A DNA stretch of 64,000 nucleotides from contig NW_027307657.1 in assembly GCF_964275005.1 (NCBI RefSeq), positions 350,602 to 414,601 on the forward strand, in the 5' to 3' direction. The translations under genes were made by a program, and so were the position numbers. This DNA is from Diadema setosum (Eukaryota > Echinodermata > Echinoidea > Diadematoida > Diadematidae). Shown one piece after another: positions 23,578 through 34,849 of the stretch. Below the pieces are notes generated by a model. It was not told the origin of the DNA, did no database searches, and saw only the letters and a list, made by a program, of their open reading frames with translations. Numbering within the stretch: position 1 is the first letter of the stretch; every line of letters begins with the position of its first letter.

Positions 23578-26110
23578 AAACGCAGACATTTTCTTTGACA
23601 AACAAGGGTTTGTGCCTGCAAACTAATTTTTCATACCAAGTGGTAGCTCAGGTGACGCTGATTGCTATTATTTCAAAGTAGATTGTTCTGAAGCAGATGA
23701 GATGAAGCAAAACTATCTTTCAAATAGAGGTAGAAGCTTGAAACAACCTTGCTATAGAAAGTTTAAAACAAAATCTGGATCAATCACTCAAAAAATTCAA
23801 GATCGCAGGCCATCAAAGCTGACATAGTGTGTTGCGCCAAAGTAAATGTATCATTTCGATTTTGATACAATGTTGTCTGTTTTGCTGTCTATTTATATGG
23901 TTTTTTATTCTGAACATCTTAATGCTATTTCCAACCATCTTAGGTTTTTACGGAGACATTTTTTTCAGAATGCACCATGAATATTTCTCTAAAAAGTAAA
24001 AAAAAAAAATTGAATTAAAAATGTTTATGAAAACCATGCAGAAATTAACATCTTTCCCATATAATCAATATTTGGAGAAAATTAGAGGTCAGTATTGTAT
24101 TTGGTTCAGGAGTTATAATGTCTCAAACTTGAAATCCCATTTTACATAATATGCATTTACACGCATCTGTTCCCAAAAACGTCACAGAGGGTCAAATCCA
24201 AGATCGTGCTTACTTTTCGAGTTCCACTCTCTCTATAAAAAAGACCATACATAATATTAAGCATACTAAGCAATGTTCCGTAAGTACACCTCAATAGATT
24301 TGTTGCAAAAACCTCCAAAGTACAGATGCGGTCCAATAGGGCCGCCATTTTTATTGAAGTTAACATTTCAAACATAAAATTTGATAGAGACATTGGATTG
24401 CAACACATTTGATGTCATATGAAGGAGAGTAAAACTTCCTAAAAGTTGATACCACTTTAGCTGTGTATTGTGATAAACTGGGGGGGGGGGGGAATCCATA
24501 TTCTTATATTGTTTTGAAAAAAGGAAGAAATGTGAAAATGCATGATTTAGTATTTATCAAAGAAGAACTGAAGAATTATTTTGAAACCTGTGATTGAGAT
24601 TGAGATTTACTGAGATTGAGACATAATTCATATTTCTGGAATTACAGGCAATATCATACACTATTGACAAGTTAACGTCTAAAACTTGAAAAAATTACAT
24701 TTATGCATTATAAATTTTGCATACAATGTGTTTACATGGTCACATGTAATACTGTAACGGTCTAGTGACTTGCAAGTACCTGCAAACTAACTTTTCATGC
24801 CAAGTGGTAGGTGACGCTGATCGCTATTACTGTAGCATTTCATCATAGTAGATTGTTCTGAGGCAGATAAAATTGAACAGAAAGTATTTTCCAAAAAGAG
24901 ATAGGAGCTTGGAATTTGGCACAAATTTTGCCAATGTGTAATATTTAGCGATAAAAATAGTATCCACACAAAATTCAAGATGGCGGTAATCAATCGAGGT
25001 TGTCGTTCAAGGCATTATTTACCATTAGTGCTCGTAAAACAAAAACCCAGCTTTACTTAATCCTCAAACTAGTTCTAAACTGTGAGTTAGGGATAGAACA
25101 ACTAATGTACAAACTAAAATCAGTATAATTAATGCTAAATATTGTTAGATATACTAAATAGATCTGATAAGAATGTTTTTTTTTTTATATACTAAATTGT
25201 CAACAGTTATGGCTATGGTTTCTTGAAAAGCAATGGTGATATCTCCGTATGTTTTAGGCTTTATTATAATTTTTTTACATGGCAGAATGTTTTGTAATAC
25301 AACTAACCTGCACATATAAATCGAATGTGATATCTCTCCCAATGGTAGAATACCTTTAATGTGTTGCGTCAAAGTTAAATCTCAACTTATAACTTATAAT
25401 TTGATATATCTTTTTAACCTTGTTATATTGCTGTCTATTACATGTTCCTTTACATCCGAACGATATTGTGCTAGTGTAAACCATATTTAGGGTCTCTTTT
25501 TTTTTTCTTTTTTCTTTCTTTTTTTTTTTGGGGGGGGGGGGGGGGGCTCATTCCAGTGTTAGGGTAAGGCCCAATCTTTGATAAAAAAAGAAATGCTTCT
25601 CTATCAAAGATATGCTTTTTTACCTGTATGTTACTCTGCTGTTATAGAAACGCCTGAATGATGATGGTATATGTGTAATAATGTCTGATCCGTAGATGTC
25701 CTTGAAAGCCCTTCTGATCCGAACCCCCCCCCCCCAAGAAAAAAAATAAATAAATAAATAAAAAATCCGACATGGCGGCAATTTCTCAACTTTGTTGTGC
25801 GAAATGTGTTGTGCGAAATTACTTTTCAGTATGTTGTTCGAATAAAATTGTCCAAATTGATTATTCGTGCTGTATATTCACATTTACAAATAAGCATGCT
25901 GAAACTGTATTTTCTGTTACCAGATTTTTCTTACATTGTTTTAGGCTGATTTCATGTGGGTTATAGTGTCACAATTGATCTGAGCTTATGCCATTGGTAG
26001 ATGCTTTCCCATATTAGATATCAGGATCACTCGAGAGTGAAAATGTTCATTTTCATTCATTTTAGAGTGACCTCGGGGATCACTCGAAGAGTGACAAGTG
26101 ATCCCTAAGG

Positions 26111-26276
26111 CAGGGCTCGACACTAACGGTGGTCCGGTGGCCTGGGGCCACCAAAAACGCACGTCGGGCCACCAAAATGTCAGAAATGAAGAACATAGGT
26201 GGCCTGATCGGGCCACCAAAAAAGATCGGATATTTGCCTTTGGGCCACCAAAAATAAAAGTTAGTGTGGAGCCCTG
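26111..26276. mobile_element. 166-bp hAT-like MITE nested in foldback copy 1
   Basis: Ends CAGGGCTCGACACTAAC and GTTAGTGTGGAGCCCTG are inverted repeats with one mismatch. The foldback copy 2 has an uninterrupted CCCTGAGG at 52051-52058. Here CCCTAAGG precedes the insert and CCTATTAAGG follows it, an imperfect 8-bp duplication as hAT elements make. The inside is a GGCCACCAAAA/complement palindrome series. Confidence 0.8.
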
Positions 26277-27461
26277 CCTATTAAGGTCACTCTAAAATGA
26301 GTGAAAATGAACATTTTCACTCAAAAGTCACTCCAATTTCACTCTAAATTCAACGTATTCTTGTTATTCACTCCTCACATCAAAAGCAAAAACTTCCACT
26401 CGATTTGGGTTTTTTTTTTTCTTTTTCGGAGAGTAGAATATCACTGGTTCTAAAAATGTGTCCATAAAAACCTAAGACGGTTTAACATAGCACAACAGAC
26501 AACATTGTATCGAAAACGAAATAATACATTTACTTTAGCGCAATTTTATACACTATGTCAGCTTTGATGGCCTGCAATCTGGAATTTTTTGAGTGATTGA
26601 TCCAGATTTTGTTTTAAACTTTCTATAGCAAGGTTGTTTCAAGCTTCTACCTCTATTTGAGAGATAGTTTTGCTTCATCTCATCTGCTTCAGAACAATCT
26701 ACTTTGAAATAATAGCAATCAGCATCACCTGAGCTACCACTTGGTATGAAAAGTTAGTTTGCAGGCACAAACCCTTGTTTGTCAAAGAAAATGTCTGCGT
26801 TTGCCAAGACTACTACACGCACCACTGGCACTGCTACAAGCGCCAGTGTCAGTGGTGCGTGTAGTAGTCTTGGCGCGTGCAGGCTCTTTTTACGACCAAC
26901 AAGGTATTGTCACAACTAAAGTGGCCATTTTTACATAGTGAGTTTTCAAGTTTGAGACATTATAACTCCTGAACCAAAAACGGTACTGACCCCTAATTTT
27001 CTCCAAATATTAATCATATGTCAAACAATATTCTTGAAACGTTTCAAGATAATCCTTCAGTCTTTCTCTGATTTATGCTGAATCAAGCATTTTCATGATT
27101 TTCCTTTTTTCAGAAAAATATCAAAAAATAAGTGTTTTTTCCTTAAAATCTCAATCCACTTATCACAATAACCCACAAAAATGGTATCAACTTGTAGAAA
27201 ATTTTATTCTCTTTCATATGATGTCACATTTGTTGAAATCTGATCTTTCAATCAAATTCTATCTTTCAAATAACAAATTCAGTAAATAGGGCGGCCATCT
27301 TGGACGCCATCTTGGATTTGGAGGCTTTCGCAACAAATTTTTTGAGGTAGACCAGTGGAATGTTGTTTGTTACAATAAAAACTTGAAAATAAGCATGGTC
27401 TACTTAGTTTGTAGAGAGAGTGCAACTCGACCTCTGTTTTTAGCTTTTGGCCCCCCGGTTA

Positions 27462-28431
27462 GATGCTCAATGTGTTGTGTCTCCTTATCCTGTGGTGGAG
27501 GGTTGCTGTGCGATCGTTGGGGATTCGAAACAGAGTAAGTTACAAAAAATGTCGATTTTGATCCCATTATTTACTCACTGTGTCTTGTATTTAAAAGATC
27601 TAGTTCCTTAGACTTACTTCTTATAAGAATTTCCTTGGAAAATGGGAAAATGTGTTTCCTATAACTGACAGAGTCGTGGCCGTCGCGAACACTCAGTGGG
27701 CACACAGTACATCAATCATAGTCCCACACATGGCTTTTTGTGTTAGCATTTTTTTCTTGCATTGGCAAGCTCCTTTTTTTTTCTGCTGCCAGGGCTCTAG
27801 AGGTCTATGTCTATAACCTCTAGAGCTAGGCCAGCAGGCCAAAAAAGTCGATGTCAACTAGACTTTCTGAAAGTAAACGATTTGAAAAGAAAGTTCATTA
27901 TCCAAATCCGCTACTTTCAAGCAGGATTAGGAGCTATCGGTAGAGTGCTGGTGAATGCTATGCCTATGGCGATGAATAGAATTCTAATGTTAGGTGCTAG
28001 GCCTACACAGGCTACGCTACGCCTTTATACACAATGTACGTAGCCTATAATCTATACTCTACGACTCTAGAACCATCTTGGATCTATGATCTAGATTTTA
28101 AATAGCCTAGTAGCCCTAGGCCTACTCCCTTGGCCTCATTCCCCTCCTGTATATGTGGGCTAGAATCCCTAGTTATTTTGCAGTGATACTGTCCATGTGA
28201 CGCGAAAGCTTGCTGAATTTTTGAATTGATGTGACTAGTTATAGATTTACTTTTGATACTCTATTAATGTTAGACTCTAGATGTGGTCTAAGAATAGAGT
28301 CGCTAGACTATATAAAATAGTCTGTAGGCATATTGTAATTTGGGCCAGTTTCTAGACCTAGCTAGGGGTTTAGATCTAGGTAGGGCCTAGAGGTTCTAGT
28401 GGTAGAAATTCTACTATTGCAGGTCTTAAAG
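27462..28431. other. No gene seen; CTAG-dense stretch from about 27790
   Basis: Between 27790 and 28431 CTAG tetranucleotides are unusually frequent (CTCTAGAGG, CCTCTAGAGCTAGG, TCTAGACCTAGCTAGG and others). A 78-codon plus-strand frame at 27807-28043 shows no known features. Confidence 0.5.
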
Positions 28432-28891
28432 AAGGGTAGGAGGGGCCTACGTGCTCCAGGATTTCACTATTTTACATTTATTTTCAGTCCAATGAATGGT
28501 TAGAACTAATTAACCGTATCAACCGTACCAGCGACCCCATCACAGACGTGTCGTTATTGGTGTAGGCCTACAGCACCTCTTTGGGTGGAATAGACCTTGC
28601 TTTTTTTAGGTTGTTCTGTTCTGGAATTTGGATGGATCAATTGAAATCTTGCAATTTATAGTGTTGACTTGCTGGATTAATAAAAAGCTAGAATTTAAAA
28701 CGAACAAGGGCCAAGTGCATCTGTTTGGGTAACTATACAGTCATACACAGCTAGCCCAGGGCCCCAAAACGACACGTCTGTATTGGGGGCGCTGGTATGG
28801 TGGATACGGTTAATTAGTTCTAACCATTCATTGGACTGAAAATAAATGTAAAATAGTGAAATCGTGGAGCACGTAGGCCCCTCCTACCCTT
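28432..28891. mobile_element. 460-bp MITE with inverted repeats of about 125 bp
   Basis: AAGGGTAGGAGGGGCCTACG at 28432 is the complement of the end at 28891. Pairing continues through the TTTCAGTCCAATGAATGG block to about GACACGTCTG with only a few mismatches. The centre (28565-28765) is unique. Target duplication was not resolved. Confidence 0.85.
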
Positions 28892-29986
28892 GTTGGGCTA
28901 CTGTTGGGGGGGGGGAGAAATTGAACCATTTCTATAGCAAGTACCTATGGTACACAAGTAATCAGAGTTGCAATGATAGTACTGTAGTGTAAGTGTATCA
29001 AACAGTGCCAGTAAAACTTTAAGTTTTGTAATACAGTGTGTAAATATAGGTCTATAGTCACCAAGGCTGAAAATTCAGACAAGAAGCGTACGCATAAGAT
29101 GAGCAAACTGACTGTAGGATATCCAAGCAGAAATATTTAAATGTGTCAGTGCTTTTGTTGAAAACAAGAGGTTGAAGGGGTATATGAAAGCTACCTAGGC
29201 CTGGAATTCAAGTGATTTACTTGATGGAGTCATAAATATGAGAACAACAATTCTTTATGCTCTTTTTGTTTGTGGAAAGAACAAATAGGCCTAATTGTTA
29301 GAATGCATTTAAACAAATGGTATTTATGGACACTTACCAATTTGATACCAGAATTTGCATAGTACTCTACTACTTACAAGGTGTATGCCACCCTATATAG
29401 TGTAGTTGTAACCCCGTAGGCCTACCCAAGCCCCAAGTCACAGTGACCTCCAGATTTGGGAGATGAGGAAACATAGTTGAGAGTGCTTGCAATAGGCAGG
29501 ACACATGAGAGCCAAATGGATATGTGGTTTGCAATGTATATACGGCACTAAAAATATTGTACATGTCTGCATATGAATATGAGTGGGGGTGATTGAGGAT
29601 TGATGGGCAGTCAGCAGTTAACTGTGTCTAAGTCGATTTAATTTGGACTAAAGAAATAAATTCTGCTTCAAGAAAATTTGGCTTATGAAGATTAAAATTA
29701 ATAGAATATAAAGAGAAGAGGATGTGAAAAGACCTTAGACTTTGGTGATCATTGACTTTAATATGCAAGGTGAATGACTGTATAGAGGAATAATTTGTCA
29801 CAGAAAGGAGGATATAAAAGCAGTTCAAAGAGTGTTCCAACTTTACTGTAATATCAAGAAAAAAGTGCCTGCTTCTAAACATCAATGTCCATTTTGTTCC
29901 TACACTGTTTGGTTGTAATTTTGCAAATTCTCATTGCTCTTTTGTACTTCTGCACGATGAGACAATTTTTTCTGTTCTATCAACAG
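28892..29986. other. No gene recognised
   Basis: It starts with a G run (GTTGGGGGGGGGG near 28908). The rest is AT-rich sequence with short ORFs only. Confidence 0.5.
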
Positions 29987-30073
29987 GGAATGGAAGAAAA
30001 AGAGGAGAAAACCATGTTTCTTCAAGACCAAGACTCACTCCAGCATGAGAATTCCAGCCAGTGCACACAGACA
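29987..30073 (+). CDS. Possible exon, unassigned gene
   Basis: 87 bases lie between a good acceptor (TTCTATCAACAG) and a strong donor (ACA|GTAAGT), open in the frame GMEEKEEKTMFLQDQDS. Its phase 0 start fits the phase 0 end of the exon at 21844-22105, but nothing else ties it to that gene. An ATG at 29990 could also start a separate product. It may be chance. Confidence 0.3.
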
Positions 30074-30752
30074 GTAAGTGAACATTGTACATTGTACAGA
30101 GTTGTACGATAATTTCTAGTTAAGAGAGAGAATGAAATGTGTAGAACCTCTCAGCTTGAAATGTGAATAGATTGATTTGTTGGAATCTGTCATTATTGTT
30201 TTAGGATAAATTCTGATGTGATGTCTCATTTGAGGATACTCGTAGTTGTACAATGACTTCATCCTACTGAACAAAAAAAATGGACAGCATGGCATAGTAA
30301 TGAGTAAAGAAGACTTCGCGGCAGTTCATACAAGATTATAAGCAAAAATGATGCATTGAAATTTACATAACATAAATTTACTCATAATGAAAGGAATGTT
30401 ATGTACAGCAATGGCTTATATTATGTTTGATAAAGAGTTTAGACATTCAAATCTCTTCATCAAGCTCCCTGAAAACTGAAAATGCTCTACATATCCTGAC
30501 AGTAGTATTCAGGCCTTCATGATTCAGGTACATTGTATCATTTTGGCGCATGAAGTGGCATGTAAATACATATTCTTCAGTATACATGTATTACTGATTG
30601 AAATTTCCCTCATTTTCAAATTAAAATGTTGGCGCCATCATACCTTTACACATAATGCCTTTTGGATGGCCACAAAATGACTTTGTGAGTGCAATGTTTC
30701 CATTTTTATTTCCCATTTCTTATTTCTTCAATATTTCTTGTATCATGCATAG

Positions 30753-30891
30753 GTATAACTTTTGTGAATCAAGGGGAATGGCAGCTGAGGGCAGACAGGC
30801 CAAACTTGATGTCAGGAGACGGTATACACTGCAAAGGATGAGCAGCTCGCTGTCAACAATGAGGAAAAGTGCGAACAAAACAAGGCAGTGA
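30753..30891 (+). CDS. Possible terminal exon, unassigned
   Basis: After the acceptor-like TATCATGCATAG the frame YNFCESRGMAAEGRQAK runs to TGA at 30889-30891 with a basic C-terminus. The phase does not follow from the candidate exon at 29987-30073, so another exon or a chance ORF must be assumed. Confidence 0.25.
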
Positions 30892-31755
30892 TTTTTTAAA
30901 CACATTTCATCAGGCTGAGGTCATCACACTTAGAAAACAAGGGACACACGAAGCAAGCAGTGTTTCAGAGCTGCAACAAGTGCATGGGCAGTAATAATCT
31001 TGGCTGCATCACATGCATCCAAGTATGCTAGCTACAATACATGTCATAGCACATTGTGCTTTTCAAAGATATTGAAGAGTCCTCTGGATATGGATTTCAC
31101 CCCTGTCACTTATTCTGTGTGAGTCATTTATTCTGCAGTATTAGCACTGATAATGGGACACATCATCATCCTTTAACTGAACCATGTTCAAGAAGTTACG
31201 TGTAACATCCAAAACTCTCCACATAGAGATTGGCAGAAAACATATTGCAGAGTTTTGTTATTTTCCATGGGAAGAAATGTTCAGTCCATGATGTGTGTGT
31301 CGATACAGGGAGGTGACTCACCTCCCTCGTATATGTACAATGTATGTACACTGTAAAGCACCACAGTTTGAGTTTCTAGAGAGCTGTAGGACAATTATAA
31401 CTTAAATATATACAAGAGTAATCTGGCCATGTATATCATGTCTATGGACATGTTTTACTATATTTTTTTTCCTTACCCTGGTCCATTATACACTGTAAAT
31501 ACAGCTTCACCTGGTATTCATAATCTCCAAGGTAACAGTTCACTGGTCCTTGTTTTGTTATTCAAACCACAAAATATGGTTTGTTACTCTGAAGGCTTGT
31601 AAGTCTCAGCCATATTCCATTTAAGGCTATCAAACTTTTAGAATAAGGAACATTCAAAATAACAAACAGTTTTAATAAAGGACATCATCGAATTCAAAAC
31701 TGCCAAGGTATATTGTGAGACATTTCATGTTTCTTGGTGGTATAAAAATAGTTCT
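30892..31755. other. No gene recognised
   Basis: AT-rich sequence, short ORFs only, no repeat detected by eye. Confidence 0.5.
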
Positions 31756-32528
31756 TTAACCCTAATCAGGCTGGGGGGGGGGCGGAATCCGCCCCCCCCC
31801 CTCGACGTTTCGCGCAATATCTTCGCAACGCGATAAGCTCCCGCCGCGATGTTTCATGACTTTTTTCTTTCAAGTATCGCGCAACTTTTGAGACCAAAAT
31901 TGTTGCGCCCGCGCGTACCGTTTTGACGCGACGCCCGTTCGAAAAAAAATTGTCAACCCCAAAATTGCTCCAAAACGTGATTTTGTGTACAAATCCAATG
32001 CAAATTGTGTTTTTTCAATTAATTCATATAAAAATTCATATCTTCACTTAGCATGGCCGAAATTAAGTTATTTTAGCATAATAATGCTTCGAAAAATGTC
32101 TGTGACAAATTTTGGCCAAAAAACAAACAAAAACAAAAGGTCAAAAAACAATGAAATACATAAGAAATTCAAAAAACAATAAAATACATAAGAAATTAAT
32201 TTCGATACAGTTTTTTTATCCTATGTCTCAGAAGAATGATACAAGAAACATTTTTAAAAAGAAATTAGCTTAATTTGAGCATTAATAAGTGATTTAGAGC
32301 CCAAAACTGATTTTATGCATAAATTACAATAATTAATTAATATAAAATATAAGAAAAATTTTTCGGAGAAAACAACCATACATTTTGATAGAATACGTCG
32401 CGGGCGTCGCGTGTGCCGATTTTCGGCGCGATCTCGCGTTCCATAGGCGAGATCTGAAGGGGGGGCGGAATCCGCCCCCCCCCCCCAGATATAGCATAGC
32501 CAAAAAAGCCCAGCCTGATTAGGGTTAA
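31756..32528. mobile_element. piggyBac-like MITE at TTAA with GC hairpins near both ends
   Basis: TTAA (31756-31759 and 32525-32528) flanks CCCTAATCAGGCTGGG and its complement, fitting a piggyBac-type TTAA duplication and a CCC start. Just inside each end lies GGGGGGCGGAATCCGCCCCC, a self-complementary word (about 31771-31801 and 32459-32487). Between them are CG-rich patches (TTTCGCGCAATATCTTCG) and AT-rich sequence without a transposase. Confidence 0.85.
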
Positions 32529-33655
32529 TAAGTACTGGTTGAAATTATGATGATCTTGATCTTGTTTACAGTTGTGTAGCACCACCTGGGGGTAGATGAA
32601 CCTGTACTGTGGCAAGATGGCACTGAATTTGATTTCTCAGCCATTGAACCACTTATTTGCATTGCATTCATGGGTCCTGGGATGGTTCCCACTAGAAGGT
32701 TAGAAGGTAGTTACGAGATATCTCCAACAAGCTGCGTATGTTTCACACAAGCACAAAAGATCAGCTAGATACTGCTGTGAGTCAATTTGTAGATTACATT
32801 ACTAATCTGTTGTACATTTACATTTTGGTGAATCTTTTTTGGTTAATATTTTGTTTCCCAGTTGACATTGTGATATTGTAGCATAATTGTACACATTTCT
32901 AGGGCATTTGCATACATTTTTTGGCAAAAATTAACAGTTTTGCATGTCAGAACTATTTTTCGCTGTAACATTTGGTTAACATAAACTTAGTAAAGATATG
33001 TTTGTATGAGTAGATCACAGCACAAGTATACAAATGCAGATAAGTTACATGTAGATAAGCTAACTTTATGTGTGGTTGTCTTGATATTCAGTAATGTCTT
33101 AGTACCTCTATGACCATGCATGCTGAAAAGATATGCATGAGTGCATGACAGTGGGGAACACACACACATGAGTATTCAGCCATAGATGTGGGTTAATTTT
33201 GAGCTCAGTTGATGATATGATCTGGGATAGATAGGGTTTATGCAATGGGAAGAGAAACTTGGTGTATTTCAGATGTAAGTGCATGATGTTATCATGAAGA
33301 TGTTCATGTCATACACTACATATGTATGTGTTCAGTCGTGCTGAACTGCAGAAAAGACATAAGGTATAGAATACAGATTTCAATGTAGAGGCTTTGACAC
33401 ATTCAGCGATAGGCCTACATGTCCTTGGAAGAGAGCATGTGAAGTAATCCTATTTATGAGGATAGCTACAGGTAATTGACTGAAGGGTTTCCAGCAGACT
33501 GTCAACCAGTTTGCAATTAAGCATGTTACAGAGAATGTTCATTTAATTTATCATTTTTAAGTATGAATGAATTTGATTATTGATTTAAAAAAAAAACATA
33601 AAAACATATAGAAAAATCACAAGCAGTAATGAATTATTGAACATTCTCTCAAGCT
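32529..33655. other. No gene recognised
   Basis: AT-rich sequence, short ORFs only, no repeat detected by eye. Confidence 0.5.
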
Positions 33656-34692
33656 GCTAAAAAATAAAGATTTGTATTTATTTAATTTGGGACAATTTAA
33701 GTATACGTACAGCAACAACTCCCCTCCATTTTCGATTCTATGTTTCAAAGAAATCAATCATTCCATGACTATCCCACTTGACGTTCCAATGAATTTCATT
33801 TACAATTGTACCTCTTTTACGAACAATTCTTGCTAAGAACACAATTATTTATATTGGCCCAACTCATTGGAATTTTCTGAATAATGACATAAAAAATGCA
33901 CCCTCTATATTTTCATTTAAAAGGAGATTAAAGTCTTTTTTTTGCAATTTTATGTTCCTACAGATTTGATCAGCCTGTTTGCTCATTTTAATTTCTTTTC
34001 GAAGAATTTTGATTACCAATGATATACTGTCACATATTTTCTCGTCCCTGTTGTCCTGAGACACTTACTGAGTAGATTCCATTCTACTTGTATCACTTTC
34101 GCATCTATTTCTCTCTATTTTTCCATATTTCTGTATCCTTTCCATGCATCCCATTATTCTTTCGATATAGCTCTGTCCAGGATCGCTGGATCTGTTTTGC
34201 CTTTCTGTCCGTTGTATTGTCTTCCTATTATGTCAGTCTTGTCTCGTTCTGTCTTGTATTTTAGTCCCCCTTTATAAGTTTTGTCGTCCATGTCTCGTTT
34301 AATGTTCATTCGCCTGTGTATGTGTGTCTGTCTGTTACTCTGTCTTCCTATTGGACTTCCAGACTTTTTTTATATGACTTTATTCCCAATCTTTTTTCCC
34401 CTTTTTGCATCAGTTCATTTTCTATTGACATTCTGTACCTAAGGGACCCACATTCTACAAGCATTGCCTTTTATGGGTCCCTCCATTTTTCGATACTTTG
34501 TGTAATGTTATATCGTCTATATCACTGCAGTCAATTTTCTTTGTAACGCATTTGTTACCCCAAGGTTCGACAGTTATGTTTTCTCAATTTACTTTGTTTT
34601 GATTATATGTAACCTTATTCTTTGTTACCAAAGAAAATGAAATGTTTATGTTCTTTTCGAAAAATGAAATAAAGTTTGAATTGAATTGAATT
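33656..34692 (+). mobile_element. LINE 3' end (CR1-like), truncated
   Basis: Frame pieces give YTYSNNSPP/RTATTPLHF, then GPTHWNFLNNDIKNAP and SIFSFKRRLKSFF, the usual C-terminal end of CR1/L2-type reverse transcriptases. A pyrimidine-rich 3' leader follows, ending at AATAAAGTTTGAATTGAATT, a typical short-repeat tail. Stops and frame changes show decay. The 5' part of the element is absent. Confidence 0.75.
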
Positions 34693-34849
34693 CATACTTT
34701 ACATCATTAGAAAATGTCATTCTAGTGCTTACAGCTGCCGAAATAAATACTTGAAGTGCACCTTTGAAGTACCATCCCGACATGCACCACAATTTCTTCT
34801 GAATTTCCTGAAAACTGCAGGTGAAGTTAAATCTGCATTTTAAAACTTG

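Larger units (their letters stand above)
22909..27461. mobile_element. Foldback transposon, copy 1 (arms of about 1.05 kb)
   Basis: Left arm about 22911-23975 and right arm about 26440-27460 are inverted copies. Termini: ACAGGAGGGCCAAA at left, TTGGCCCCCCGGT at right, each flanked by TA, suggesting a Tc1/mariner-type TA target. The interior (23975-26440) begins with a diverged direct copy of the arm (about 24062-24990, matching 22920-23800 plus the TTTGGAGAAAATTAG block). No transposase ORF exists. It is collinear with the copy at 48862-53692 and lies downstream of exon 4 of the DGMDQ gene, possibly in an intron. A nested MITE sits at 26111-26276. Confidence 0.88.

Noticed and set aside
29885-29986. 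Upstream part of the ORF at 29885-30112, hydrophobic start
   Set aside because: The splice acceptor at 29981-29986 fits better than an ATG at 29885; the hydrophobic stretch is the pyrimidine-rich tract before the acceptor.
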